NCBI GenBank assembly: GCA_013180625.2
Contig: SNVD02009834.1
Location: 310,001 to 374,000 of the forward strand
Reading direction: 5' to 3'
Origin: Boswellia sacra
Taxonomy: Eukaryota; Streptophyta; Magnoliopsida; Sapindales; Burseraceae
DNA: 64,000 nt
The notes under the pieces are model-generated. The model saw only the letters and a list, made by a program, of their open reading frames with translations, was not told where the DNA came from and searched no databases. Position 1 is the stretch's first letter. Every line of letters begins with the position of its first letter. The position numbers and the translations under genes were made by a program. This document shows positions 51,729 through 61,648 of this stretch, piece by piece.

Positions 51729-52974
51729 TAGGGTTGGCAATGAGACGGGGCAAGTCAGGGGCATCTAATACCCAGCCCTGCCCCGTTTATTTATATTTTG
51801 CCCCGTTTATTTATATTTTGCCCGTTTAAGGGGCAATGGGGCGGGGCGGGGCAAAATATAAATGAGCGGATCCAGACCCACCCCGCCCCGCCCCGCCGCT
51901 GTAAAATTCTATAACCACCCAAATCTATTGACAAGTATACAATTAAGCCTATTTTTTAATAAGTTAGAAGACAATATATCTTCAAACTAAAATCATACAT
52001 ACACGCACAAGTAGGGATGTCAATTCACTTGCCATTTGCTTCAACCTATAAATACAAGGCCGTTATAGTTAAATATGATGCAAAAAGGCAAAAAAAAAAG
52101 CTAAAACAAGCAACCTGTCAAAATGCTAGACAAAACTCGTCGTGCTCGATAGAGCTCGACACGACTCGACATGTAAGTGTCGAGTATCGGATGATGCATC
52201 CTATGCTCGATATCTTAAAAATAGACTGATATCGGATATCGTTTGTGAATCTCGACACGACTCGACATGTAAGTGTCGAGTGTCGGATGATAGCTCTATC
52301 GAGCGTATCAAGTTTTGTCGAACGTTTTGGCAGATTGCTTGTTTTAGCTTTTTTTTTTTTTGCCTTTTTGCATCATATTTAACTATAACGGCCTTGTATA
52401 GCACGGATAATTTTGATATCCCTAGATTGGTATGTTTTTATTTTCGTGAGTTGTTTACCTTGATGTATTTATTAATGTTGTCACCATGTACTTGTTGATT
52501 TTGTTTGTTGGTGACTTGGTATTGTTTGTTGAATTATTATTTACTTGGAAATTTTAGATTTTGAATGGAATGATGGTTTTTTAATAGTTGATTCTTCTAC
52601 CGGTAACCAAGTATTGTTTGTTGATTCTTGGAGGGAGCTGCGGAGGTGCTTCGATTTTTACGGATTTCAACAGGAAAGAGTAAGACTCTAAGAGACTTAG
52701 AGACGGAAATCGGGAATTATATGGCTTAGGAGATGTAATTTTGTTTATATAGCCTAGCAAAATTACATGATATTGTAAAATATTATAATTTATCATAATC
52801 ACCCTTAAAAATTACTTGTAAGTTCAAATACTTTATTTTTTTCATTTACATCCTAATACTATGCGGGACGGGGCAGGTCAAACGGGGCTGGAGGGTGGAC
52901 CCAGGTCAAGATTGGCCCCTAAAACACGGGTCACACCGGGGCCCCAGACTCGGTGGGTTATTTTGCCATCCCTA
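51729..52974. mobile_element. hAT-type non-autonomous element nested in the MULE gene
   Basis: Ends TAGGGTTGGCAA and TTGCCATCCCTA are inverted repeats typical of hAT elements. The flanks are an 8-bp duplication with one change, CATTTGAG (51721-51728) and CATCTGAG (52975-52982). The coding frame on the left (VVLEPFE) resumes on the right (EVEQTTDCY), so excision would restore it. Both subterminal regions are GC-rich (GGGGCGGGGC-type runs), unlike the rest of the window. No transposase is encoded. Confidence 0.8.
52053..52398. repeat. Hairpin-forming inverted repeat made of MULE sequence
   Basis: The left arm, 52053-52156, is almost the exact reverse complement of the right arm, 52292-52398. 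Shared blocks include GGCCGTTATAGTTAAATATG and GCTAAAACAAGCAA. The right arm matches the MULE itself at about 50370-50490 (CAGATTGCTTGTTTTAGCTT, TATTTAACTATAAC). The left extension TTGCCATTTGCTTCAACC is the reverse complement of 50500-50517, across the MULE gene's splice acceptor and start codon. The loop contains two direct copies of a ~40-bp unit beginning CTCGACACGACTCGACATG (about 52155 and 52253). Confidence 0.8.
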
Positions 52975-55357
52975 CATCTGAGGTGGAGCAGACGACAGAT
53001 TGTTATATTAGGCTTGCTATAGTAGTTGGCATCTGGAGAGGTACACATGTAGCATGGGCGACATCTGTGGATGCTCCTTTATTACCCGATGAGAGGATTG
53101 AGCTACTTCCCACGGGGATCTATCAGCTCCACCTCCTCCTGGTCAGAGTTCCCTTATTAGACCTGACGTGGGGCTAATCATCGACATAGCCAATCCTACA
53201 GATGATTGTGTGCGGTCTCCGTTGTCGGCTTTCTCTGTTAGTCCTACACCTCTAGCATAGGAGAGTCATGGTCATGAGGATCCATCAGGAACTCATCCTG
53301 CTGAACATAGTTCCATCGATAAACCTAATGTGGGGGCAGTCATGGACACAGCCGGTCCCTCCATCCCACATTCGACAGCTATGGTCCTATAGGCGATTCA
53401 ATTCCTCCTTCGGGTCGTGCAACCACCTACAATGACATTTTTCCTCCTGTACATGATGTCCCTTCCAGCTTGAAGGTATATAATGAAAATTGACATTTGT
53501 ATACTTTTTCGTTCACATTACTAGTTGGTTGGTTTCTCATAGTGATTGTGAATAATGATATAGATGCGTAACTGTTCCATGATGGGTTCGATAGCATAGT
53601 TTTGCATGATCTTGTAGAACTCCGCGAGGATATAATAATGTTATGGGCGGAGAACAAGGACATGCAAGAGGAGATAATGCTTCTGCGTATGGCTGTTGTG
53701 CTACTGGGTGGCCATTTTAAATACGCTACCACGGTATGTCGCACAAGTTAGTAAACAGAATTAATGATTTTCATGATGTCACATCGCTTAACTCAACGTT
53801 CTGGTTTACTGTAATATAAGATTCGGATAATGGTATGGGTGATGACGATGACGGTCAAGAGGTAATAGAACCTGAACCTATGGACACGAGTGTTCGTGCT
53901 GTCGTTGCTACTCCTACGGGCTTCATTTCCCTCCAAGGTTGACGACTACTTCCGAAAAAGTATAAACGAAGCCCCTTCGTCAGTCCATGGGGTAGAAAGA
54001 GAGCAAGGGTCGTGCCACAGGAACCATCCCCTGACACTCTACATGTACAGCCAGAGGACCTGGTTGTTCAGCCAGTAGAGGGTCCAGTTCTTCAGCCCAT
54101 GGAGGAGCCCACTTTACAGCGTTGAGAGGCCATGACACAGGATGTAGACAATGTATCCCGTGGCGTCCGGCGGACTCGGGTTCCATTATTTGATCCACAT
54201 GCCCCCATACCATATGTTGATTGCATCAGCTTCGATACGTGGATGAGTAAGGAATCGACCGATGTTGACTTGGGCATCTGCATAGCTGGCTGTGAGTTCT
54301 TCAGGACGTTGACCACACCGACCGAGTGGCTTGCATCTGAGGTTTATTTCACTCCTTGTCGTCTCCTCCTGAACAATATACTATTGCAATATTTATTGAT
54401 TACTATTACTATACACAGCATATTGACAGCTACTTGTGGACGTTACGCTATAAAGCTGGCGATATGGGCGTAGGTGTTGTCCAGAGGTCTGCTTTCCTGG
54501 ACACAACTTTCTGGGTAGGTATTTGCAAAACATCTGAAATTATAGTTAATTTGTGCTTCCATCATTATGCCTGCTCGAGAGTTAGCTAACCGTACTCATG
54601 AAATTGCAATTAAAAGTTCAGTCGTTGTGGACACTATTCTTGAACAGACTGGGTGAAAGAGTCAAATATTGTCCAGTTTCTCCTTGGGGAGATGCCCGTC
54701 ATTGGACGACCATGGGTCGATGTGGACAGAGTGAGTTCATTTATATTCAATGTGTTAGTATGTGTTGTTTTAATCAAAATGTTGTCATTGATTTCCATGT
54801 TATCAATTTTCTTTTCAACTCTATGTCACTGTTAACATCGGGCGCGAACATTAGGTGGCAGTCGAGGTGGATTTGAATCGCCGTGTCATAGTCATATATG
54901 ACTCATATGTTGCGTATAATTCCACCGACATAGTGAGAGATACAGTCCGATGCCTGGCAGAGCTAATACCATGTATGGTGTCAATGGATGTTTACAGTCT
55001 TCCTGACTACAGCGTAACCCCGTACGACATTGAGCGCATCGAAGATTCGTCTAAGTTACCACAGCAGGAGGCTGGGGCAGGAGCACGCGGCGTGTATTGT
55101 TTGAAGTTCATAGAGTTCTTAGCGAGAGGCGTTTCTTTGCTAGACATTAAGGCATTCATGGACGAGACAGTTCGACGAAGAATGGCATTACAGCTTTGGG
55201 CTTATTGCATTCATTCATAGGCGGAGGAGGCCGTCTCAACCACCACAGGGCTTGTTGATGTTGTGTCAGCAGATGTAGAGCTGCAGCCCGGCACGACTCT
55301 ACCATGATTTTGTCATGCATGGTAGACTTATTGTCCTATGATTTTTTCCTACATGTT

Positions 55358-55460
55358 ACACATTTTTTGTAGTGATACACATTTTTGTATATTTACAAAT
55401 TTTTGTATAGTTACACATTTTTGTATAGTTACACATTTTGTATACTAGCACATTTTTTTC
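55358..55460. repeat. Short tandem repeat, unit about 18 bp
   Basis: Several successive copies of TAGTTACACATTTTTGTA-like units lie between the convergent MULE genes. Confidence 0.6.
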
Positions 55461-55769
55461 ATGTATAGGGGTACGTACTTGTAGAGTCAAGTGAAAAGAT
55501 CAATATGAAAAAATGTAAATACATTTTTATCCGGATATATTGGTACATATGTGTTTGTCGTCAGATACTTTTCGTACATGAATATTTTATACATTGACAA
55601 AGCACATAAATTCGTGTTTAATACATGAATGTTTTATACAATGACAAAGCTCATAAATGAATGTTTCATGCATGAATATTTTATATATTGACAAAAGCAC
55701 ATAAATGAAAGTTTAGTCATTTGAACTAGCCTATGATGGAATAAAATAAATACACTACATCGTTTAGAG

Positions 55770-57318
55770 CAAATAAATAATGATTCCTCATGAGATCCGT
55801 GAAGTTCTTGCAAGGCTGCCTCCTTTGCCCCCATGCCTTATTGTATGTGATATTAACACCCAATGACTCATGAACATCAAACATAATATCCTTCGGATGA
55901 TATATTCTTGATGCCTAAATGAATTTGCTCTTAATATATTGGCCAATGACATGTGCAGTTGCCTATTTGTGATTTGGGTGAAGTCCGACTCCGGAACATG
56001 TGTGATGGTTCTTATACTTTTTCACTTGGAAGAAATGTGAATCGGCTACCTTTGTGGTACGTAAACGCTGTTTACAAGATTCAACATGACATACGACCTC
56101 AAACCTTGTTGCGTTGGAGTTCCTCACCTTGAATCGAAAGTTTCGTCTTAATGTCAAATTTGATAACTTCTCACGAAGCTCGGTTTTGCTGTTAAACATC
56201 TGCCTAACTGCAATCTCAGTCCCATCAACTATAAACGATGAAGCATCATCGTCAATTGTGGATGATGACTCACAACAGGCAGCATCCACCTAAATGTGTT
56301 AGCTCAACGGTTGTCATTTTCAGAGCCCAAATTAGCTTCTTGATGTATAGAATTTGAATCCATTCTCCGCTCATTATTTAACACCGGATTTATTGATGTC
56401 CGTATAGTGAAGGAGTAGGTGTGGAGTGAATTAGAGAAGGAATGGTAAACGGCACATCCTGATACACATCATTCAAAATCTCCGTCTCTTCATCATTATC
56501 AAAATGTGAATTGTCTACATTCTACTTATCAATAATAAAATCATTCAAACCCTCACCCAAATCTTCAATACGAATAGTGCAATCATCATTTTCATCATCA
56601 CCATGCTCACAACATCATCACTACTGTCATCATAATCTTCATCACTACCATCGTCATCATTAAAATCATCATTATCATTATCAACATCAATATTGCCTAA
56701 ACTCTCAAACTCTCTAATGTTATTGACATAACGTACTAATCTCAATGGCACCAACCGGGGCACCCTTTCTTCATTTTCACCTAACACCCCAACTAACTCA
56801 TGCCCTGTATGTCCTGAATATTGCTCAAAATCAATGCCAACATCATCATTCAATTGTGGTTGTGCACAAATAGGAGTGGACTCACTTAATTGGTTGCTTC
56901 CACTTGCTGAGCGAAACAAAGAGGGATGAGAAGATCTTTGTCGCCTTCGTACTGCATTAGATTTTGACCTCTGTCCTTGCTTCTCACTATCTTCAATTTT
57001 GACAATTAATGGTGTATATGACTGTTGGTCCTCTAAACAATATTGTATAAAAAAACAAACATCTTTGTCAGTCTCAATAGGAGTCGGCAATGGCGGAACA
57101 CCCTTAAAAGCAAATTGAATCTCTAAACTTATGTTATGCTTACGAAGATCCCAATCTATTTCAGTACTAATACAGTCAACCAACTCATTATAAGTAGCAC
57201 AACTACGAATTATCAATGGCTTCGCCCTCCCACCGATGTACAAATAACCACCATTCTCTTGCATAATCCAAGAACCATTGTATAGAATAAGTATACGTAA
57301 AGTTTCCATATCCTGCAT
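55770..57318 (-). pseudogene. MULE transposase, N-terminal part only, broken
   Basis: On the minus strand, the frame from 57318 (LYNGSWIMQENGGYLYIGG) is the usual MULE N-terminal region. It is followed by an acidic linker and the MuDR-type DNA-binding domain at 56289-55963 (NFRFKVRNSNATRFEVVCH, CKQRLRTTKV, HHTCSG). Readable similarity continues through HVIGQYIKSKF, SRIYHPKDIMFDVHESLGVN and KAWGAKEAALQELHGSHEES to about 55770, then stops. The DDE catalytic domain and SWIM zinc finger are absent. Stops occur after GLHPNHK and after IKSKFI, plus at least two frameshifts between 56545 and 56290. This copy cannot encode a working transposase. Confidence 0.75.
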
Positions 57319-57399
57319 GATAGAAACATATCATCTAAGGTCCGTAGATAAAAAATCATTACGAAATTGCTTAAATAAGTCACAAAAATGACAATCCTG

Positions 57400-57720
57400 T
57401 CCAAACGCTTGACATATCTTGACGGAATATGCTCAACACTCGATGCTCGACACTCGACACACAAATTCGACACAAACTTGACAAAAATACACATCCGACA
57501 ATTGACCTCGACACTCGACACACAAACTCGACAAAAATACACATCCGACAATCGGCACATTCTGACACTCCAGTCGACGCACTAACTCGACACTTGAACA
57601 AAGCCTCAACACACTCACTCGACATCCGACATTACCCTTTGACATGTCAAGAGTCGGTCTTATATATCCGACACATCAAGTAATCTCGCTCGACAAATCG
57701 TGTCTTCTTCCCCCTCGACT
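57400..57720. repeat. Right subterminal repeat block of the MULE
   Basis: Dense array of CTCGACAC, CATCCGACA and TTCGACA motifs. One section, AAAAATACACATCCGACAAT, occurs twice (about 57483 and 57533). It mirrors the left block at 49730-50430. Confidence 0.7.
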
Positions 57721-58169
57721 GCGATACCATATTTTCTACGATTTGCAATTTTCAGCAAATTTTTGCAAAAACCGCACTATGTCTAAGCTTAGTTCACATA
57801 TCCCTATTTTAAGCTACATAATGTGGTTAAAAGCTACGAAAATAAGAAATAATGAAAACATTACAACCTATTTCAACATTCTTGCACCATTTAAAGAGAG
57901 ATTAAGCAGAATTGTTTTACCTTATTGCTCAACTTCAACTCTAAGATTAAACAATAAGATGAAATGAAATAAAATTATTGAAGAGTGTTTCAAACAGTGA
58001 GGGAAAGAGTGACAATGCTTCTTTCTTTCTTATTTCTTTTCAAATTTGAGTTACTGAAGATATTTTAGTCATTTCACGAAGAAAGTGTCTATGCAATCAA
58101 AATTTATCAAGATGTGTCTATATTTCTTTTCAAACTACTAATTTTGTCTATTTTTTTAATTTTCCCATA

Positions 58170-59090
58170 TAAAATCTTTATTTTAAGATTATAACTCATA
58201 ATTCATTTTTAAACAAAAACCGCTACCTTCGTGTGATTTTTTATTCCAGAGAAGGAATAATGTAAATAGCTGAAAAAATTGTTGAATTAAAGCAAAGCTT
58301 TTAAGAAAGAGCCTCCTAATCGCCAATACCGGTATAAATTAAAATAAAAATGTAAAGCAAACACTTCTCCACCGTTTATAGTAAAGATCATAATTCAGAC
58401 AAGACCTGACGAGAAAAGTTTGTAAAATGGAAAAACGTTATAGTCGTTTAGATAGAAAAAGAAATGCCAAAACCAAACAACCAATACAAAATTGTCAGGT
58501 TCCATGTTAATTCCACATTCAGTGATCTTGGCAAGACGTGAAGAGCTAACAGTTGGCTTTATTCAAACCTGAGTAGAGTAGGGATCAAAACGAAGTGAAC
58601 AATAGTCAACAGATGTACACGGAGTTAAATGACATTCGGTTACAGCATAGAAACACCAAGTTTTGACAGATTGATCACAGATCATACTTTATTTAAACAG
58701 CTCAACATCATTTAGCACACACACCCCATTCCAGCTGCCTACGCTGAGTAGCTTCTAACAAATGTCCAATTACGCAGTTGCTACACAAATCAACCCATTA
58801 AGCTATCAAAACTCAACGCATGCCGGTTTACACTGATTCAAAGAATGCAAAGATTGATTTACTAAAGTCATAATAAACCGATAGGGGCAACAACAAAAGT
58901 GAGTCACTGTATGTAACTTAATTGTAAGAGTTCATTAACAAGAATAAATAAACAATCCTCTAAACATAGACATAACAGAACCATCCAAACATTAATAACA
59001 AATAATACTAGATATGATATAATGATAATGGGGCAAACAGAACAGAGATTAATCCATTAGAAGACACATTAACAAAAGCCCCACCCTATT
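58170..59090. other. Intergenic DNA / 3' flank of the Ole e 1 gene
   Basis: No coding exon recognised. The part nearest 59093 is probably the 3' UTR of the minus-strand gene. Confidence 0.5.
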
Positions 59091-59093
59091 TCT

Positions 59094-60421
59094 CTAGTCA
59101 TTGGATTCTTCTTCCTCGTATTGCTTGAGAACCTCGGTACAGCCTGCATCAGGTTTATCAGCCATATAGCCCATTGCATTAGCATAACGTTCGCGTGAGA
59201 CCATCCCATTGGTACTGGTGAGGATCACACGGGCAGATTCGCGACCAGGGGTGACTGCTTTACAGTCAGGGCGGGGGCTGTGAACAAGCTTACAATCACA
59301 AATCTGGTCCTCATGATCTTCATTGACAGGAATCCTGTATTTGCCTTCTGAGTCTGTTGTTCCTTCCTTGGTGTAAACGAGTTCCATTGACTTCCTGTCT
59401 TTGCATTCAATTCTGACTTTGGCACCTGTATGAGTAATAACAAATTAGTAATTAATTGATTATTCACAAAAGAATCCTATAGTTTTAATCCTCAGATCAA
59501 ATTTGACCAAACATGGTACCTACTGCTAAAGGCTATCTACAATCCAATCCTCCAATGGCAATGGGTCTGTAAACCACAGTCTGGAACACTATACAAATTC
59601 TAATTTTTAGTTTAATAATTTCTCAAATATATTCAAACAAGAAAGCGACATTATAACAAATATTAATCATATAAGTAATTTCGACTATCTCACAAATTTG
59701 GAAACATACAACACAACTAGACGACCGTAGCTAGATCCAATCAACTCAACCTCAATCTTCAAACTCCAATTTTCGCCTCAAAAATAATAGGTGTCTTTGA
59801 AAAAAATAAATAAATCAAATTATGCAAAGCATTTTGAAAAATAACGACAATTTTTTTTTATAAAAAATAGATTTCATATACTCGCTCTGCAGCTCTACAG
59901 TCCAGAAAAGCTCTAGAGTCGTATAACATTGGAGCTTATATATATATATATATACTGTGTGGCTACTGGCTATCACATCTGAGTTTTAAAAAATTGGTTA
60001 TTTTTGGAAAACCCGTCGAAACTTTGGCTATTTCTTTTTGAGGTTCCTATTAGTCGTTCACAAACAGACGGCTAAGGCCAGTTCTAGGGTTACTTAGGTT
60101 GTGCGATAGTAAAGTTGCTACATTTATCCGCATTGAACACTGAGGAAAACCCTAGATTCAGGTAGAGAAGAACGACATTGAGTAGATCCAGGAGTAACAA
60201 TTGATACCATTCCCATATCGTTTAGTACAGAAAGGAAAAAATAGTAAGAGAAGAAAGGTGAAAGTACCTGCGATGTAGTCAATCTTGGAGGTCTCGAAAC
60301 CGGCCTGGCACCTGTCACAGTATACGCATCCTTGAACATAGTAGGGGTCACTGGCAGGACGAATGGCACTCACGAGAGCCGGAAGCACGCAGAGAGCGAT
60401 GAGCAAGAATGTTCTAGCCAT
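59094..60421 (-). CDS. Secreted Ole e 1-domain (pollen Ole e 1 / extensin-like) protein
   Basis: Two exons on the minus strand join in frame: 60421-60268 and 59425-59094 (161 residues). The start ATG at 60421 opens a signal peptide (MARTFLLIALCVLPALVSA). The mature part shows the Ole e 1 pattern: YYVQGCVYCDRCQAGFET, AKVRIECKDR, TDSEGKYRIPV, CDCKLVHSPRPDC, SARVILTSTNG and a final Cys in DAGCTEVL, giving the paired cysteines that form disulfides. Such proteins are small, secreted and often glycosylated; their molecular role is unsettled, with growth and cell-wall functions proposed. It resembles the Arabidopsis At1g78040 and At4g08685 (SAH7) products. No disruption was seen. The C terminus is acidic (KQYEEEESND). 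Confidence 0.92.
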
Positions 60422-60462
60422 TGTCTTCGTCGATCGATTCGGATTTGGGAGGAGAAAATGCG

Positions 60463-60476
60463 AGTCTGTGTATTTA
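60463..60476 (-). promoter_or_regulatory. Weak TATA-like box and GA tract before the Ole e 1 gene
   Basis: On the minus strand the sequence TTTAAATACACAGA lies about 45-55 bases before the ATG. A (CT)n tract of 16 bases sits just upstream of it (plus-strand GAGAGAGAGAGAGAG at 60481-60498). Confidence 0.4.
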
Positions 60477-60499
60477 AACGCAGAGAGAGAGAGAGAGCA

Positions 60500-61227
60500 T
60501 ACAAAACGCAGTGATATAAGGCAATCAGTAAAGTGGCAGAAACAATAACAAAAATATTAATTAAATTAAAATTAAGGAAAAGATAAATGAAAGAACCGCG
60601 TGAATATATGTTCTTGTGTGGGTGAGAGTATTGGAATTTTTCGTTAAAAGAGAACGTGGCGGGTGGTGGGTGGTTTAGGTTGATGTTTGGGTGATGTGGC
60701 AGAATTTGATGGGATGGTGACGGGAGATGAGTGAAGTGGAGGAGGAGTGGGAATGTAGGTGATGATGAGTGACAGAGAGAGAATGATGAGATGCAGCTGG
60801 CGCTGTCGGTGCTCACATGGGATGTGAGAGAGACATATGATTGAATTTGAAGCAGGTAAAGTGAAGATCAGCTGTGGTCCAGCCCATATGAGTGTGAATT
60901 TGCCGCCACTAATGCGATGCGATGCCTGTGAGACAATTTATATATTTTGACTAACAGCAATTGCGTGTTATGTTAGCGTGGATAGAGATCATCATCAGTT
61001 ACTTTTTAAGGCAAAACTGAATGTTGTTGAATCGCTATTTTACGTAGCGTAGTGATTAACAATGCTAATTTTAATAATAATAAGTTGATAAAATCTTATC
61101 AACATTTTTTGTTCACTAATAGGATAACTAACTCACATTAAATTCCATCGTTTATTAATTATTTATACTAATTATATAAAAAAAAGTTACCCTTATAAAG
61201 TCTAGACGTAAAATTGATGTGATATCT
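60500..61227. other. Upstream region of the Ole e 1 gene and intergenic DNA
   Basis: A purine-rich stretch at about 60650-60790 (GGTGGTGGG, GGAGGAG, GAGAGAGA), pyrimidine-rich on the gene's own strand, may form part of its promoter. The 148-codon open frame across it is low-complexity and not gene-like. Confidence 0.4.
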
Positions 61228-61648
61228 TTAATTTAAGGAATAATTCTAATTTACCCCTTGAGGTTAGGTAAAAAGAAAATTGAGCACTTCAGTTTCCTGA
61301 AACCTAAATTTGCCCCTAATATTACTGTAGCACCGTTAGATTTAACAAAAAATATATTAAATAGTAACTTAACGCTTTACAAACTATTTACAAAAGTGTA
61401 TTATAGTCTATTTTACTACTTATTAGCGTTAAATTATTATTTAATATATTTTTTTATTAAATCTAATATTATCATTAAATTATTATTTAATACATTTTCC
61501 GTTAAATCTAACGGTTTAATACGTTTTCTGTTAAATCTAACGATGCTACAGTAACCTCAGGAGCAATCTTAGATTTCAAAAAACCGAAGTCCTTAATTTT
61601 TTTTAAGTCTAACTTCAAGGGGTAAATTAAAATTATCCCTTAATTTAA
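61228..61648. mobile_element. Fold-back MITE with perfect 9-bp target duplication (MULE type)
   Basis: The element at 61237-61639 (403 bp) is a long imperfect palindrome. The left arm GGAATAATTCTAATTTACCCC...GCACCGTTAGATTTAAC is matched inverted by GTTAAATCTAACGATGC...GGGGTAAATTAAAATTATCCC. It is bounded on both sides by TTAATTTAA (61228-61236 and 61640-61648), a 9-bp duplication as made by Mutator-like transposases. The 98-codon open frame inside is not a gene. Confidence 0.85.

Larger units (their letters stand above)
50514..55310 (+). pseudogene. DUF1985 / ULP1-like cysteine protease gene of the MULE, broken
   Basis: Starting at the ATG at 50514 (MANELGLSFTLKTPYGEHYH), the plus strand carries a DUF1985-like N-terminal region (50514-50800 and 50935-51360; LLDTYFGGED, EDVVKLALYYMLEQ). 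This continues through VSYIGVTYGRADGVFAERI at about 51455-51548 and ends in a C48 (ULP1/SUMO-protease-like) domain at about 54650-55220 (GEMPVIGRPW, VAVEVDLNRRVIVIYDSY, GVYCLKF). The gene cannot be translated: TGA follows VHNVFE, TGA flanks the VSYIG exon on both sides, TAG replaces the Trp after the catalytic His (54853-54855), and a frameshift occurs near 51180-51220. A hAT-like element interrupts it at 51729-52974. The residue expected to be the catalytic Cys is Arg (GARGVYC where DCGVYC is usual). The segment 53000-54130 is poorly conserved linker. Confidence 0.75.
49110..58165. mobile_element. Decayed Mutator-like element with ULP1-like gene (Kaonashi-type MULE)
   Basis: Terminal inverted repeats of about 100 bp face each other at 49110-49215 and about 58065-58165. 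They share ATATAGACACATC, TGATAAATTTTGATT and CATAGACACTTTCTTCGTGAAATGACTAAAAT-like blocks. Imperfect 9-bp flanks AATATAAAG (left) and CATATAAAA (right) agree at seven positions. Inside are a plus-strand DUF1985/ULP1-like gene and a minus-strand MULE transposase remnant that converge, the arrangement known from Kaonashi (ULP-carrying) MULEs. Both genes are broken. A hAT-type element is inserted in the plus-strand gene. Outer boundaries are uncertain by a few bases. Confidence 0.8.

Noticed and set aside
52012..52424. Separate inner hAT-like element with TAGGGATGTCAA / TTGATATCCCTA ends
   Set aside because: The ends are inverted, but the flanks CGCACAAG and GATTGGTA show no target duplication, so I treat the hairpin as part of the outer element.
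60370..60816. 148-codon open frame on the minus strand
   Set aside because: Low-complexity pyrimidine-rich leader and promoter sequence overlapping the Ole e 1 start; not protein-like.
61258..61554. 98-codon open frame on the plus strand
   Set aside because: Entirely within a palindromic MITE.
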